Shown in pieces: positions 32,012 through 40,691 of a stretch of 40,884 nucleotides of DNA (within the stretch, counting starts at the first letter, position 1; each line of letters starts with the position of its first letter). The notes below the pieces were generated by a model. The model did not search any database and was not told where the DNA came from. It saw nothing but the letters and a program-made list of their open reading frames with translations. The DNA comes from an uncultured Pelagibacteraceae bacterium (GTDB lineage: Bacteria > Pseudomonadota > Alphaproteobacteria > Pelagibacterales > AG-422-B15), in the NCBI GenBank assembly GCA_902590345.1, contig CACIWK010000007.1, forward strand, positions 1 to 40,884, read 5' to 3'. Made by a program: the position numbers and the translations under genes.

Positions 32012-32962
32012 ATGAAAGCAATAGGATACAACTCATACGGAGATATTGATAATCTTGAAATTTTAGAGGTTGCTGAGCCAAGACCTAAAAGATCAGAAGT
32101 AATTGTAAAGATCGAGGCCGTATCGCTTAATCCAGTTGATATCAAAAAAATGCAAGGTGGGTTTAAGCCCATAACCAATCTGAATAAATTTCCTATATTC
32201 ACTGCCTGTGATTTCAGTGGTGAAATTACTGAAATTGGAAAAGATGTAGGAGCTTTTAAAGTTGGTGATAAAGTATTTGGCATGACAGATATATTATTTA
32301 ATGGAAGTGCCGCAGAAAAAATTAAAATTTCTCAAAAGTCAATTTCACTTGTACCGAAAAATATCAAGTTACACGAAGCGGCCGCTATTCCTCAAGTAGC
32401 AAATACATCGTTGCTAGCATTGAGAAATATTGCTTCAATTCGAAAGGGACACAAGATCTTAATTAATGGCGCATCCGGAGGAGTGGGTTCTTTTGCAATT
32501 CAAATGGCTAAAATATATGAAACAGAAATAACTGCGGTAACAAGTGATAGAAATTACGATTGGATTAAAAATGATTTTAATATAGATGACGTTGTTGATT
32601 ATACAAAAGAAGATATTTTATCTTCATCAAAAAAATATGATATCTTTTTTGATGCAAACGGAAATCTATCTTTTCCTAAGGCATCAAAAATCTTAACGGC
32701 TAACGGAATATATGTGACTACAAAAAATAATATCTACAATAATATAGATGTAGCAAAACAGTTGTTTCAAAGAAAAAAATCAAGAGTCGTATTATCTGGT
32801 AGAACATCAACTGCAAATTTAGATTTATTTAGAATGTGGATTGAAGATGGAAAGATTAAGCCCATCATCGAAAAAATATTTTCTTTTGATCAATATCTTG
32901 ATGCTTACAATCATCTCAAAAGTGGTCGCGCAAAAGGTAAAATACTTTTAACCTTTAATTAA
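32012..32962 (+). CDS. Zinc-free quinone oxidoreductase (MDR family)
   Basis: A 316-residue medium-chain reductase that uses NAD(P)H to reduce quinones or enones. It lacks the structural-zinc cysteine cluster of zinc ADHs. It has the SLNPVDIKKMQGG start of the substrate domain, FTACDFSGEITEIG, and the Rossmann loop INGASGGVGSFAIQMAK. First gene of a tight four-gene operon (gaps 3, 8 and 1 bp) with pirin, glutathione peroxidase and a RutE-like reductase, pointing to electrophile or peroxide defence. Confidence 0.9.
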   Translation: MKAIGYNSYGDIDNLEILEVAEPRPKRSEVIVKIEAVSLNPVDIKKMQGGFKPITNLNKFPIFTACDFSGEITEIGKDVGAFKVGDKVFGMTDILFNGSAAEKIKISQKSISLVPKNIKLHEAAAIPQVANTSLLALRNIASIRKGHKILINGASGGVGSFAIQMAKIYETEITAVTSDRNYDWIKNDFNIDDVVDYTKEDILSSSKKYDIFFDANGNLSFPKASKILTANGIYVTTKNNIYNNIDVAKQLFQRKKSRVVLSGRTSTANLDLFRMWIEDGKIKPIIEKIFSFDQYLDAYNHLKSGRAKGKILLTFN

Positions 32963-32965
32963 AAT

Positions 32966-33802
32966 ATGTCTGACATTGAGGTAAAAAATATCATTAATCC
33001 TATTCCCGCAACAGACGGTGCTGGAGTAAAATTAAAAAGAAGTATAGGTGTGGAGCCAAACTATTTTGATCCTTTTTTAATGTTGGATGAATTTGGTTCT
33101 GAAGACAGTAAGGACTATATAGCTGGTTTTCCATCACATCCTCATAGAGGAATAGAGACGGTGACATATATGCTGGCTGGAGAATTTGAGCATAAAGATA
33201 GTACTGGTGGAGAAGGAAGAATGACAGCAGGCGATGTACAGTGGATGAAAACTGGCAGTGGAATTATTCACTCCGAAATGCCTGCTATGAAGGAGGGCAA
33301 GCTTCATGGGTTTCAGTTATGGATTAATATGCCTGCTAGCTTAAAAATGAGTAAGCCTGAATATCATTATATTGATGCCAATGAAATGAGTGTACATCAT
33401 GATGAAGATAAAAAAATCAAAGTAATTGCTGGCAAATTTGAGAACGCTGAAGGGCCGATCAAAAAGCATAATGTTGAGCCAATATTCTTTGATGTTGAAC
33501 TTAAACAAAATAAACAGTTTAGTTTTTCAATACCTAAATCGCATAACAGTTTTGTTTACTTGGTTGATGGCAGAATAAAAATCGGTAATCTATCTCATGA
33601 TAATATTGAGGGATCTAAACTAGTATTGTTGACGAATGGTAATAATTTGAAAGTATCCTCTGAAACCAATGCTAAGTTTTTATTAATCGCGGGTGAGCCA
33701 ATTGGTGAAAGCATTGCTCGTGGCGGACCATTTGTAATGAATACCAAAAGTGAGATCATTCAAGCGATTAATGACTATAATAATGGAACATTTGTAAGAT
33801 AA
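32966..33802 (+). CDS. Pirin family protein
   Basis: A 278-residue bicupin. The N-terminal cupin has the metal-binding set His58, His60 (SHPHRGIETVTY), His102 and Glu104 (GSGIIHSEMP). The DPFLMLDEF and GFQLWINMP motifs are diagnostic. Bacterial pirins include quercetinases and redox-linked regulators of central metabolism, so the exact role is open. It sits 3 bp after the quinone reductase and 8 bp before the glutathione peroxidase. Confidence 0.94.
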   Translation: MSDIEVKNIINPIPATDGAGVKLKRSIGVEPNYFDPFLMLDEFGSEDSKDYIAGFPSHPHRGIETVTYMLAGEFEHKDSTGGEGRMTAGDVQWMKTGSGIIHSEMPAMKEGKLHGFQLWINMPASLKMSKPEYHYIDANEMSVHHDEDKKIKVIAGKFENAEGPIKKHNVEPIFFDVELKQNKQFSFSIPKSHNSFVYLVDGRIKIGNLSHDNIEGSKLVLLTNGNNLKVSSETNAKFLLIAGEPIGESIARGGPFVMNTKSEIIQAINDYNNGTFVR

Positions 33803-33810
33803 GGAAAATT

Positions 33811-34272
33811 ATGAGTATTTACGACATTGAAGTAAAAGACATTAATATGAACTCTATAAAAATGGAAGAATTCAAGGGAAAAACTTTATTAATTGTAAAC
33901 GTAGCAAGTGCTTGTGGTTTTACACCGCAATATACTGGCTTACAAAATCTCTATGATAAATATAAAGACAAAGGGTTAGAAATTTTAGCATTTCCTTGTA
34001 ATCAATTTGGTGCCCAAGAAAAAGGGACGAATGAAGAAATAAAAGATTTTTGTGACACAAAGTATAATGTATCCTTTCGCCTGTTTGATAAGATTGATGT
34101 TAATGGAGAAAATGCATCACCTCTTTTTGTTAAGCTTACTAAAAAAGCAGGCAGAGAGATACAGTGGAATTTTACAAAGTTTTTAATCAATAAAGATGGT
34201 GAATTTGTTAGAGGTTTTGGTACACAAAAAAAACCTGAAGAGATTGAGAAATACATTCAAGCTATAATCTGA
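33811..34272 (+). CDS. Cysteine-type glutathione/thioredoxin peroxidase
   Basis: A 153-residue peroxidase reducing H2O2 and organic peroxides in the cytoplasm. Peroxidatic Cys35 lies in NVASACGFTPQY, Gln65 in FPCNQFG, and the WNFTKFLI motif is present. A Cys at 81 (KDFCDTKY) fits the resolving cysteine of thioredoxin-dependent members, so thioredoxin rather than glutathione may be the reductant. Useful next to a sarcosine oxidase that makes H2O2, although it is in a different operon. Confidence 0.93.
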   Translation: MSIYDIEVKDINMNSIKMEEFKGKTLLIVNVASACGFTPQYTGLQNLYDKYKDKGLEILAFPCNQFGAQEKGTNEEIKDFCDTKYNVSFRLFDKIDVNGENASPLFVKLTKKAGREIQWNFTKFLINKDGEFVRGFGTQKKPEEIEKYIQAII

Positions 34273-34273
34273 G

Positions 34274-34849
34274 ATGTCTGACAAAATTAAAGAAATATTT
34301 GTTGAACCACAGACTTGCTATAAATTTATCGACAAGGAAGTTGCAAACGATACACTGAATGAACTTTATAATCTTGTTAAATGGGGGCCAACTTCGTTTA
34401 ACTCTAGTCCAATGAGATTAAAGTTTCTTAAAAGCAGGACCTCAAAGGAAAAGCTATCAAGATTAGTGAGTGATGATAATATTAGCAAAGTTATCAACGC
34501 ACCTGTATGTACAATTATTGGAATGGACATAGAATTTTGGCGTGATCTTCCCAGAAACTATTTACGTGAGGATGCTAAGCAATATTTTGAAAATGATACA
34601 ACCAAGTCTGAAGTTACAGCCTTTAGAAACTCATCAATTCAAGGAGGTTACTTCATAAAGGCAGCAAATTCTCTTGGTTTATCAGTTGGACCAATGTCAG
34701 GCTTCTCAAATGATCTGGTTGATAAGGAATTTTTTAATGGCACGACAATTAAAAGCAATTTTCTATGTAATTTGGGATACGCTGCTGAGGGCGGTTTTTA
34801 TGAGAGAGCGCCGAGGTATGACTTTTCTGATATTGCTGAAATAATTTAA
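34274..34849 (+). CDS. RutE/HadB-like nitroreductase-family protein (malonic semialdehyde reductase-like)
   Basis: A 191-residue FMN-dependent reductase of the RutE group. The LYNLVKWGPTSFNSSPMRL opening, AFRNSSIQGGYFI, LGLSVGPMSGF and SNFLCNLGY blocks match this family in order. RutE reduces malonic semialdehyde in pyrimidine breakdown, but no other rut gene is present, so another aldehyde or quinone is possible. The start lies 1 bp after the peroxidase stop; the 3' end overlaps dusA by 4 bp on the opposite strand. Confidence 0.9.
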   Translation: MSDKIKEIFVEPQTCYKFIDKEVANDTLNELYNLVKWGPTSFNSSPMRLKFLKSRTSKEKLSRLVSDDNISKVINAPVCTIIGMDIEFWRDLPRNYLREDAKQYFENDTTKSEVTAFRNSSIQGGYFIKAANSLGLSVGPMSGFSNDLVDKEFFNGTTIKSNFLCNLGYAAEGGFYERAPRYDFSDIAEII

Positions 34850-35817
34850 GCGGCAATCAAATTTAGATAAGTATCTTCTAACTTATTGATATCTCTCGCT
34901 CTTATTAATTCATTCACTTCTTGTTTAAATTTTTTGGATCCTGGAACTCCAAAACAAAGTGAAAGTAATGGACTTAACAATTCGTAAGTAGATACAGTTT
35001 CAATATTCATTTTAATATAATCAAAATACTTTTTCACGACATCGGACTTGTTAACTTGAATATTACTTTGACCATAAAAAATATGATCCACGTCTTTAAT
35101 AAAAAAAGGGTTTACCTGCACTGCCCGACCTACCATCACTCCATCTAAATATTTCAATTGTTCAATACAGTCATCAATATTTGTCAAACCTCCATTCATG
35201 ATAAATTTAATATCAGGAAATTCTTTTTTGATATTATAAACAAATTCATATTTAAGTTCAGGCAATGTACGATTTTTTTTTGGATCAAGACCTTTTAGAA
35301 AAGCTTTACGGGCATGAATAAAAATAACTTTCACATCACTCTCAAGAACTGTAGAAATGAAATTTCTAAAAAAATCATAAGAGTCAAATTCATCAACACC
35401 AATTCTACATTTTAATGAAACATCCATTGAAGTCTCTTCTCTCATTCCACTTAAGCAATCTCTAACCAGTTCAGCTTCTTTCATCAAACACGCTCCCATT
35501 TTCCCTTGAGAAACTTTTTTAGAGGGGCAGCCAACATTTAAATTGATACCCTGATAATCAAACTTATTTGCTAAACTTGTTGAATATTTTAATAAGCTTA
35601 TATCAGAACCACCAACCTGTAGAATGACAGGTTTTTCGATATTTTCTTTTCTAAGAAGTTTTTTGTAATCACCTCTGTGTAAAGCTTGACTGGCTATCAT
35701 TTCAGTAAATAAAACAGATTCTTTTGAGATAAGACGGTACATGTACCTTGCGCTTGGAGTTGTTACTCCCATCATCGGTGCTACAGAAAAGCGATAGTCA
35801 ACGTTCAAATTATTCAT
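34846..35817 (-). CDS. dusA: tRNA-dihydrouridine synthase A
   Basis: FMN enzyme that reduces uridine 20/20a in the tRNA D-loop. The VAPMMGVTTPSARY opening, LQVGGSD, NLNVGCPSKKV with catalytic Cys97, the KCRIGVDEFDSYDFF stretch and the MNGGLTN and DGVMVGRA phosphate-binding loops assign it to DusA rather than DusB or DusC. Length of 323 aa is normal. It overlaps the DMT exporter gene by 8 bp and is the last gene of the moxR operon. Confidence 0.95.
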   Translation of the reverse strand: MNNLNVDYRFSVAPMMGVTTPSARYMYRLISKESVLFTEMIASQALHRGDYKKLLRKENIEKPVILQVGGSDISLLKYSTSLANKFDYQGINLNVGCPSKKVSQGKMGACLMKEAELVRDCLSGMREETSMDVSLKCRIGVDEFDSYDFFRNFISTVLESDVKVIFIHARKAFLKGLDPKKNRTLPELKYEFVYNIKKEFPDIKFIMNGGLTNIDDCIEQLKYLDGVMVGRAVQVNPFFIKDVDHIFYGQSNIQVNKSDVVKKYFDYIKMNIETVSTYELLSPLLSLCFGVPGSKKFKQEVNELIRARDINKLEDTYLNLIAA

Positions 35818-36679
35818 AGTTTAGTTTTTGCCTAACAGTAATAAGTACTCCGCTACTCACAATACAAAGAATCCCAAAGCACACTATTATGTTTGGAATA
35901 TCTCTAAAAAATAAGACGCTTATTAACATATTACTGACGATTTCAAAATAGTGAAATGGAGCCAAAATACTTGCTTCAGCATTTTGATAAGCTTTTATAA
36001 ATATAAAATGCACCAGAATCACAACTAAACCAATTGAGCCCATCAAAATAATCTGACTAAAATTAGGATCACTATTCCAATAAAAAGGAAGAAAGATAGT
36101 CATTATTAGTGCTCCAGGAATGGCGGTATAACACAAGCTAACCCATGGATCAGAAGTAAAGTTTACGCGGCGCGTGTAAACAAGATACATTGCATAAAAG
36201 AAGCCTGAAAATAGGGCAAATAAAGAAAAATAATTAAACTCACTAAACCCTGGCTGTATTACTAAAAGAGTTCCAATAAAACCAAAAAATGCACAAAAGA
36301 TCTTTAGCGTATTTAATTTTTCTCCCAAAATAAATGAAGACATGAATACCACCACAATGGGAGCAATGAGCATTATGCTTAATGCATTTGCTAGAGGGAT
36401 TTGTGAAATTGATGCATAAAAGAATGCCGTCGCAAGAAATATAAAAGTACCTCTGATTAATTGATGCTTCGTTGATTGATTAAAAAATTCTTTTTTTCCT
36501 TTTAAAAAATAAACAAGTGGCACTAAGAAAATAAAATGGCTGAAAAAACGTCCCCAAATTATTTCAAGTATACCAATGTCCTCGCTTAAGTACTTAGCAA
36601 GCGCATCATATAAAGGAGCTATTAATAATCCAAGGCATAACAAAGATATGCCTAAGATAACGTTCTGCTCTTTAAGCAT
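35810..36679 (-). CDS. DMT-superfamily (EamA) transporter
   Basis: A 289-residue membrane protein with about ten helices in two EamA repeats. It shows the early GRFFSHFIFL stretch, the LPLANALSIMLIAPIVVVFMS type central helix and the APFHYFEIVSNMLISVLFF region of the second half. This resembles S-adenosylmethionine-uptake and RhaT-like members, but no substrate can be assigned. It starts 3 bp after the VWA gene. Confidence 0.87.
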   Translation of the reverse strand: MLKEQNVILGISLLCLGLLIAPLYDALAKYLSEDIGILEIIWGRFFSHFIFLVPLVYFLKGKKEFFNQSTKHQLIRGTFIFLATAFFYASISQIPLANALSIMLIAPIVVVFMSSFILGEKLNTLKIFCAFFGFIGTLLVIQPGFSEFNYFSLFALFSGFFYAMYLVYTRRVNFTSDPWVSLCYTAIPGALIMTIFLPFYWNSDPNFSQIILMGSIGLVVILVHFIFIKAYQNAEASILAPFHYFEIVSNMLISVLFFRDIPNIIVCFGILCIVSSGVLITVRQKLNYE

Positions 36680-36682
36680 GGT

Positions 36683-37861
36683 TTATTTATTTAGTTCACG
36701 CATGGCCTGATCAATTCCCTCAATTGTTAGAGGAAACATTCGATCAGAAAAGATCTGTTTTATAATCGAAGTTGATGCAATTCTATCCCAATATCGCTCA
36801 GGTATTGGATTAAGCCAAATCGCATTTTCGTATACGTTTAACATTCTAGTTAGCCAAGTCTCACCAGACTCTTCGTTCCAGAACTCTACGCTTCCGCCAG
36901 GGTAGGTTATTTCATACGGGCTCATTTCAGCATCTCCAACAAATATTACTTTATAATCAGATGGGTATGTATGCAGAACGTCCCATGTTTTGATATTGTC
37001 ATTGTATCTGCGATTATTATCTTTCCAAACCGCATCATACAAACAATTGTGGTAGTAAAAATATTCCATGTGTTTAAACTCTGTTCTTGCTGCAGAAAAT
37101 AGCTCCTCACAGATTTTAACATGTGCATCCATTGATCCACCAACATCAAAAAAAAGCAAAACTTTGATTTTATTTCTTCGTTCAGGCATCATTTTAACAT
37201 CAATGTAACCCTTATGAGCAGTAGACTTAATTGTATTATCTAAATCTAACTCAGTTTCAGCTCCTTCGCGCGCAAACTTTCTCAACCTTCTAAGAGCAAT
37301 CTTTATATTTCGAGTACCAAGTTCTACGTCGCCATCTAAGTTGCTAAATTCTCTTTTATCCCAAACTTTTACTGCCTTTTTATTTTTTCCTTCTTTCTGA
37401 CCAATTCTTATTCCTTCAGGGTTATAGCCGTATGCTCCAAAAGGAGATGTTCCACCTGTCCCAATCCATTTACTTCCTCCTTGGTGTCTTTTTTTCTGTT
37501 CTTCCAATCTCTGTTTAAGCGTTTCCATCAATTTGTCCCAACCACCCAAGGACTCAATCATCTTTTTTTCTTCATCAGTTAAATACTTTTGCCCCATCAA
37601 TTTTAACCATTCTTCTGGTATTTCTTTTATTGTTTCACCTTCAGGGTTCTCTAACCCCTTAAATGAATGGCCAAAAACTCGATCAAATTTATCTAAATAT
37701 CTCTCATCTTTGACTAATGCTGAGCGGCTTAGATAATAAAAGTCGTTAACATTGAATGAGTCAACAACACGCTTATTCATCGCTTCCATCAACATCAAGT
37801 ATTCTTTTAATGATACGGGTAAGCTCGCTTGTTTGAGGTCAAAAAAGAAATTAATAAACAT
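36683..37861 (-). CDS. CoxE-like VWA-domain protein paired with MoxR
   Basis: A 392-residue cytoplasmic protein with an N-terminal helical part, a basic linker (about 115-180) and a C-terminal von Willebrand A domain. The metal-adhesion motif reads DVGGSMD, so the second position has Gly where canonical DxSxS has Ser. Such proteins act with MoxR ATPases as chaperones for assembly or metal insertion, as in the CoxD/CoxE pair. The 28-bp gap to the ATPase gene indicates cotranscription. The client complex is not evident. Confidence 0.88.
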   Translation of the reverse strand: MFINFFFDLKQASLPVSLKEYLMLMEAMNKRVVDSFNVNDFYYLSRSALVKDERYLDKFDRVFGHSFKGLENPEGETIKEIPEEWLKLMGQKYLTDEEKKMIESLGGWDKLMETLKQRLEEQKKRHQGGSKWIGTGGTSPFGAYGYNPEGIRIGQKEGKNKKAVKVWDKREFSNLDGDVELGTRNIKIALRRLRKFAREGAETELDLDNTIKSTAHKGYIDVKMMPERRNKIKVLLFFDVGGSMDAHVKICEELFSAARTEFKHMEYFYYHNCLYDAVWKDNNRRYNDNIKTWDVLHTYPSDYKVIFVGDAEMSPYEITYPGGSVEFWNEESGETWLTRMLNVYENAIWLNPIPERYWDRIASTSIIKQIFSDRMFPLTIEGIDQAMRELNK

Positions 37862-37889
37862 ATAATATTATTTTATAGAGATTCTTACT

Positions 37890-38744
37890 CTACTCAACAT
37901 TCTCATTTTCTCTACGAGATATGAAAGCTAAACGCTCAAATAAATGAACATCTTGTTCATTCTTTAGCAAAGCCCCATGAAGAGGTGGTATTAGCTTTTT
38001 CGGATCCTTTTCCCTTAGGATTTTAGCATCTACATCATCCGTCATGAGCAACTTTAGCCAATCAATTAGTTCAGAGGTAGATGGCTTCTTTTTAATTCCT
38101 GGAACTTCTCTAATATCGTAAAATATTTTAAATGCTTCTTGAATTAGATCTTTTTTTATATCTGGATAATGTACTTCAACGATCTCTTCCATCGTATTTG
38201 GATCAGGAAACTTAATATAATGAAAAAAGCACCTTCTAAGAAACGCGTCTGGTAACTCCTTTTCATTGTTTGATGTTATAATTACTATTGGCCTATTTTG
38301 CGCCTTAATTGTCTCACCAGTTTCGTAAACAAAAAATTCCATTTTATCTAGTTCTAGTAGCAGATCGTTGGGAAATTCGATATCAGCCTTGTCAATTTCA
38401 TCTATTAGTAGGACTGGCCTTTTATCGCTCTCAAAAGCATTCCATAACTTACCTTTGCTAATATAATTTTTGATATCCTTAACCTTCTCATCTCCAAGCT
38501 GCGAATCACGCAATCTTGTAACAGCATCATATTCGTAGAGACCCTGTTGAGCTTTAGTTGTGGACTTGATATGCCAAGTGATTATTTCAGCATCCAGAGA
38601 TTTTGCTACCTCATGAGCTAGCATTGTTTTACCAGTGCCTGGCTCACCTTTAACTATTATTGGTCTTTCAAGAGTTATAGCAGCATTTACTGCCACTTTA
38701 AGATCCTCTGTTGCAATATAGGAGCTGGTTCCTTCAAACTTCAT
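37890..38744 (-). CDS. MoxR/CoxD-type AAA+ ATPase
   Basis: A 284-residue AAA+ ATPase. Walker A is GEPGTGKT (33-40), Walker B is VLLIDEIDKAD (from 111), sensor 1 is IITSNNEKELPDAFLRRC with arginine finger, and the C-terminal lid follows. It is the short MoxR form related to CoxD. It works with VWA-domain partners, the next gene here, to remodel or activate a client enzyme. First gene of the minus-strand operon moxR, VWA, DMT, dusA. Confidence 0.93.
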   Translation of the reverse strand: MKFEGTSSYIATEDLKVAVNAAITLERPIIVKGEPGTGKTMLAHEVAKSLDAEIITWHIKSTTKAQQGLYEYDAVTRLRDSQLGDEKVKDIKNYISKGKLWNAFESDKRPVLLIDEIDKADIEFPNDLLLELDKMEFFVYETGETIKAQNRPIVIITSNNEKELPDAFLRRCFFHYIKFPDPNTMEEIVEVHYPDIKKDLIQEAFKIFYDIREVPGIKKKPSTSELIDWLKLLMTDDVDAKILREKDPKKLIPPLHGALLKNEQDVHLFERLAFISRRENENVE

Positions 38745-38817
38745 ATAATTAAGATCAATTTCAGAGAAACATATTATATTTCAGTGATTTATCAATCATA
38801 AAAATTGTAATGATCCG

Positions 38818-38846
38818 TTGACTTAAATAATAAAAACCACTAAAAG
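38818..38846 (+). promoter_or_regulatory. Candidate dksA promoter
   Basis: TTGACT (38818-38823), 17-bp spacer and TAAAAG (38841-38846), with an AAGGAG ribosome site at 38875-38880 just before the dksA start. It lies in the 141-bp divergent gap with moxR, in which nothing else stands out. Confidence 0.5.
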
Positions 38847-38885
38847 CACCCAACTGTTTTTAATCTTAATTCTCAAGGAGTAAAT

Positions 38886-39296
38886 ATGGTCAAACTTCCA
38901 AAAACCTACAAGCCAACAAAATCTGAAAAATTCATGAATGCAAAGCAAAAAGAATATTTTAGAACGAAGCTTAAAAATTGGAAGGATGAGATTTACAGAG
39001 AAAGTAGAGAAACAGTCGAGAATCTACAAGATTCAATTGCTCCAGCCGACATGTCTGATAGAGCTACCCAAGAGTCAGAGAAATCCCTTGAGTTAAAGTC
39101 TCGAGATAGGCAACGTAAATTAATCGCCAAGATAGATGCTGCGCTTGCTAGGATAGAAAATGGAAGCTATGGCTATTGTGAAGTTACTGGAGAACCTATA
39201 AACATCGAAAGATTGGACGCTAGGCCAGTAACTACTCTCAGTATTGAGGCTCAAGAAATGCACGAGAGAGACGAAAAGCTTCACTCTGACGACTAG
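38886..39296 (+). CDS. dksA: RNA polymerase-binding transcription factor DksA
   Basis: A 136-residue DksA of the alphaproteobacterial type. The coiled-coil with the acidic tip (about residues 20-95; DMSDRATQESEKSLELKSRDR), the RIENGSYGYCEVTGEPI segment and the RLDARPVTTLSIEAQEMHE end are clear. Only one cysteine of the zinc finger remains (GYCEVTG), as is usual in this class, so it would be a zinc-independent form. It binds the RNA polymerase secondary channel and modulates the stringent response with ppGpp. Good AAGGAG ribosome site. Confidence 0.95.
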   Translation: MVKLPKTYKPTKSEKFMNAKQKEYFRTKLKNWKDEIYRESRETVENLQDSIAPADMSDRATQESEKSLELKSRDRQRKLIAKIDAALARIENGSYGYCEVTGEPINIERLDARPVTTLSIEAQEMHERDEKLHSDD

Positions 39297-39407
39297 ATAG
39301 TTATTAACAGCGAAAATCAGCCAATTTTAGATATATATTTAAGTTAATCTAATTGAGTTATATCATCAGATATAGAATCACCTGTTGATAAAAACTATAA
39401 AATTTAA

Positions 39408-39422
39408 GAACATTAATTGAAC
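39408..39422 (+). promoter_or_regulatory. LexA SOS box of recA
   Basis: GAAC-ATTAATT-GAAC is a perfect match to the alphaproteobacterial SOS operator, a direct repeat GAAC-N7-GAAC. It lies 107 bp upstream of the recA start, in the 232-bp gap after dksA, which otherwise holds only the recA promoter and leader. Confidence 0.8.
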
Positions 39423-39442
39423 AAATTATATTTTATCGTTAT

Positions 39443-39472
39443 TTAACAATAGTTTATAGGGTATTGTAAAAT
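39443..39472 (+). promoter_or_regulatory. Candidate recA promoter
   Basis: TTAACA (39443-39448), 18-bp spacer and TAAAAT (39467-39472). The perfect SOS box lies just upstream and a second near-match just downstream, so LexA could block polymerase from both sides. A TTGGAGA ribosome site (39516-39522) precedes recA. Confidence 0.4.
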
Positions 39473-39474
39473 GA

Positions 39475-39489
39475 GAACAAAATGTGTAC
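39475..39489 (+). promoter_or_regulatory. Possible second SOS half-site pair
   Basis: GAAC-AAAATGT-GTAC differs from the GAAC-N7-GAAC operator by one base and lies next to the predicted -10. With one mismatch in AT-rich DNA it may be chance, but the position is right for a repressor. Confidence 0.35.
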
Positions 39490-39528
39490 AAATGGAATAT
39501 ATATTAAAACTAAGTTTGGAGAAAGCAC

Positions 39529-40608
39529 ATGACAAAAGCAAATTTAAAAGTGGTAGACGATAAAAAGATGGACAACTCAGAAAAAGCAAAAGCTTTAGAC
39601 GTAGCAATGTCACAAATTGAGCAAACTTACGGAAAAGGCTCAATTATGAAACTTGGTCAAAGGACTGTTATGGATGTTGAGGCCATTTCAACTGGGTCGC
39701 TATCATTAGATGTAGCTTTAGGAATAGGTGGACTGCCAAAAGGTAGAATAGTAGAAATTTATGGACCAGAATCATCTGGTAAAACAACTCTTGCATTACA
39801 TGTTATTGCAGAAGCGCAGAAAAAAGGTGAGAATTGTGCGTTTATTGATGCTGAGCACGCATTGGATCCTGCTTACGCAAAAAAACTCGGCGTAAACATT
39901 GATGAACTTATCATTTCGCAGCCAGATACAGGTGAGCAAGCTCTTGAAATAACCGACTCACTTGTTAGATCGAAAGCAATATCAGTTTTAGTTGTCGACT
40001 CAGTTGCAGCATTAACTCCTAAAGCAGAAATCGAGGGTGAAATGGGAGATGCTCACATGGGTCTTCAAGCAAGATTAATGAGTCAAGCATTAAGAAAACT
40101 TACAGGCTCCGTTTCTAAATCTAATTGTATGGTAATATTCATCAACCAAATTCGAATGAAGATTGGCGTGATGTTTGGTAGCCCTGAAACAACAGCTGGT
40201 GGTAATGCTTTAAAGTTTTACTCATCGTGCAGATTAGATATCAGAAGGATAGGAGCAATAAAAGATAAAGACGAAATTATTGGAAACCAAACAAGAGTAA
40301 AGGTTGTAAAAAATAAAGTTGCCCCACCGTTCCGCGTAGTGGAATTTGACATTATGTACGGTGAAGGAATCTCAAAATTAGGTGAGCTCATTGATCTGGG
40401 CGTAAAAGTCGGCACCATTGAAAAGTCTGGGGCATGGTTTTCTTATAAAGGAAATAAGATTGGCCAAGGACGTGAAAACTCCAAGATCTTTTTAAAGGAT
40501 AATCCTGCAGTAGCTAATGAAATTGAATCAGTAATTAGAGGACAATCTGAGGAAATACCTGAGCAAATTGGAGACAACGAAGAAGTCGAAGATACTCCAG
40601 AAGAATAA
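39529..40608 (+). CDS. recA: Recombinase RecA
   Basis: A 359-residue RecA, the DNA-dependent ATPase of homologous recombination and LexA co-protease. Walker [14 protein letters not shown], the [22 protein letters not shown] stretch (Walker B and loop L1), loop L2 ([25 protein letters not shown] in the expected place) and the acidic C-terminal tail are all present. Full length. SOS-box control is indicated upstream and a hairpin terminator follows. Order recA then alaS is common in alphaproteobacteria. Confidence 0.98.
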   Translation: MTKANLKVVDDKKMDNSEKAKALDVAMSQIEQTYGKGSIMKLGQRTVMDVEAISTGSLSLDVALGIGGLPKGRIVEIYGPESSGKTTLALHVIAEAQKKGENCAFIDAEHALDPAYAKKLGVNIDELIISQPDTGEQALEITDSLVRSKAISVLVVDSVAALTPKAEIEGEMGDAHMGLQARLMSQALRKLTGSVSKSNCMVIFINQIRMKIGVMFGSPETTAGGNALKFYSSCRLDIRRIGAIKDKDEIIGNQTRVKVVKNKVAPPFRVVEFDIMYGEGISKLGELIDLGVKVGTIEKSGAWFSYKGNKIGQGRENSKIFLKDNPAVANEIESVIRGQSEEIPEQIGDNEEVEDTPEE

Positions 40609-40631
40609 GAAATTCATATAAATTGATCATA

Positions 40632-40665
40632 GCAAAAAGGCGCTTGAAGCGTCTTTTTGCGTTTT
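40632..40665 (+). terminator. Hairpin terminator after recA
   Basis: GCAAAAAGGCGCTT pairs with AAGCGTCTTTTTGC (one G-U pair) as a 14-bp stem with a minimal GA-type loop, followed by GTTTT. It lies 24 bp after the recA stop and before alaS. Confidence 0.75.
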
Positions 40666-40691
40666 AGTCATCTCGATGTTATACCTTAACT

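Noticed and set aside
38886..39296. DksA with missing zinc cysteines as a broken gene
   Set aside because: Loss of most zinc-finger cysteines is normal in alphaproteobacterial DksA; the coiled coil and C-terminal helix are intact.
39297..39528. Small gene or structured RNA between dksA and recA
   Set aside because: No ORF with a ribosome site and no strong stem was found; the stretch is accounted for by SOS sites, promoter and leader.
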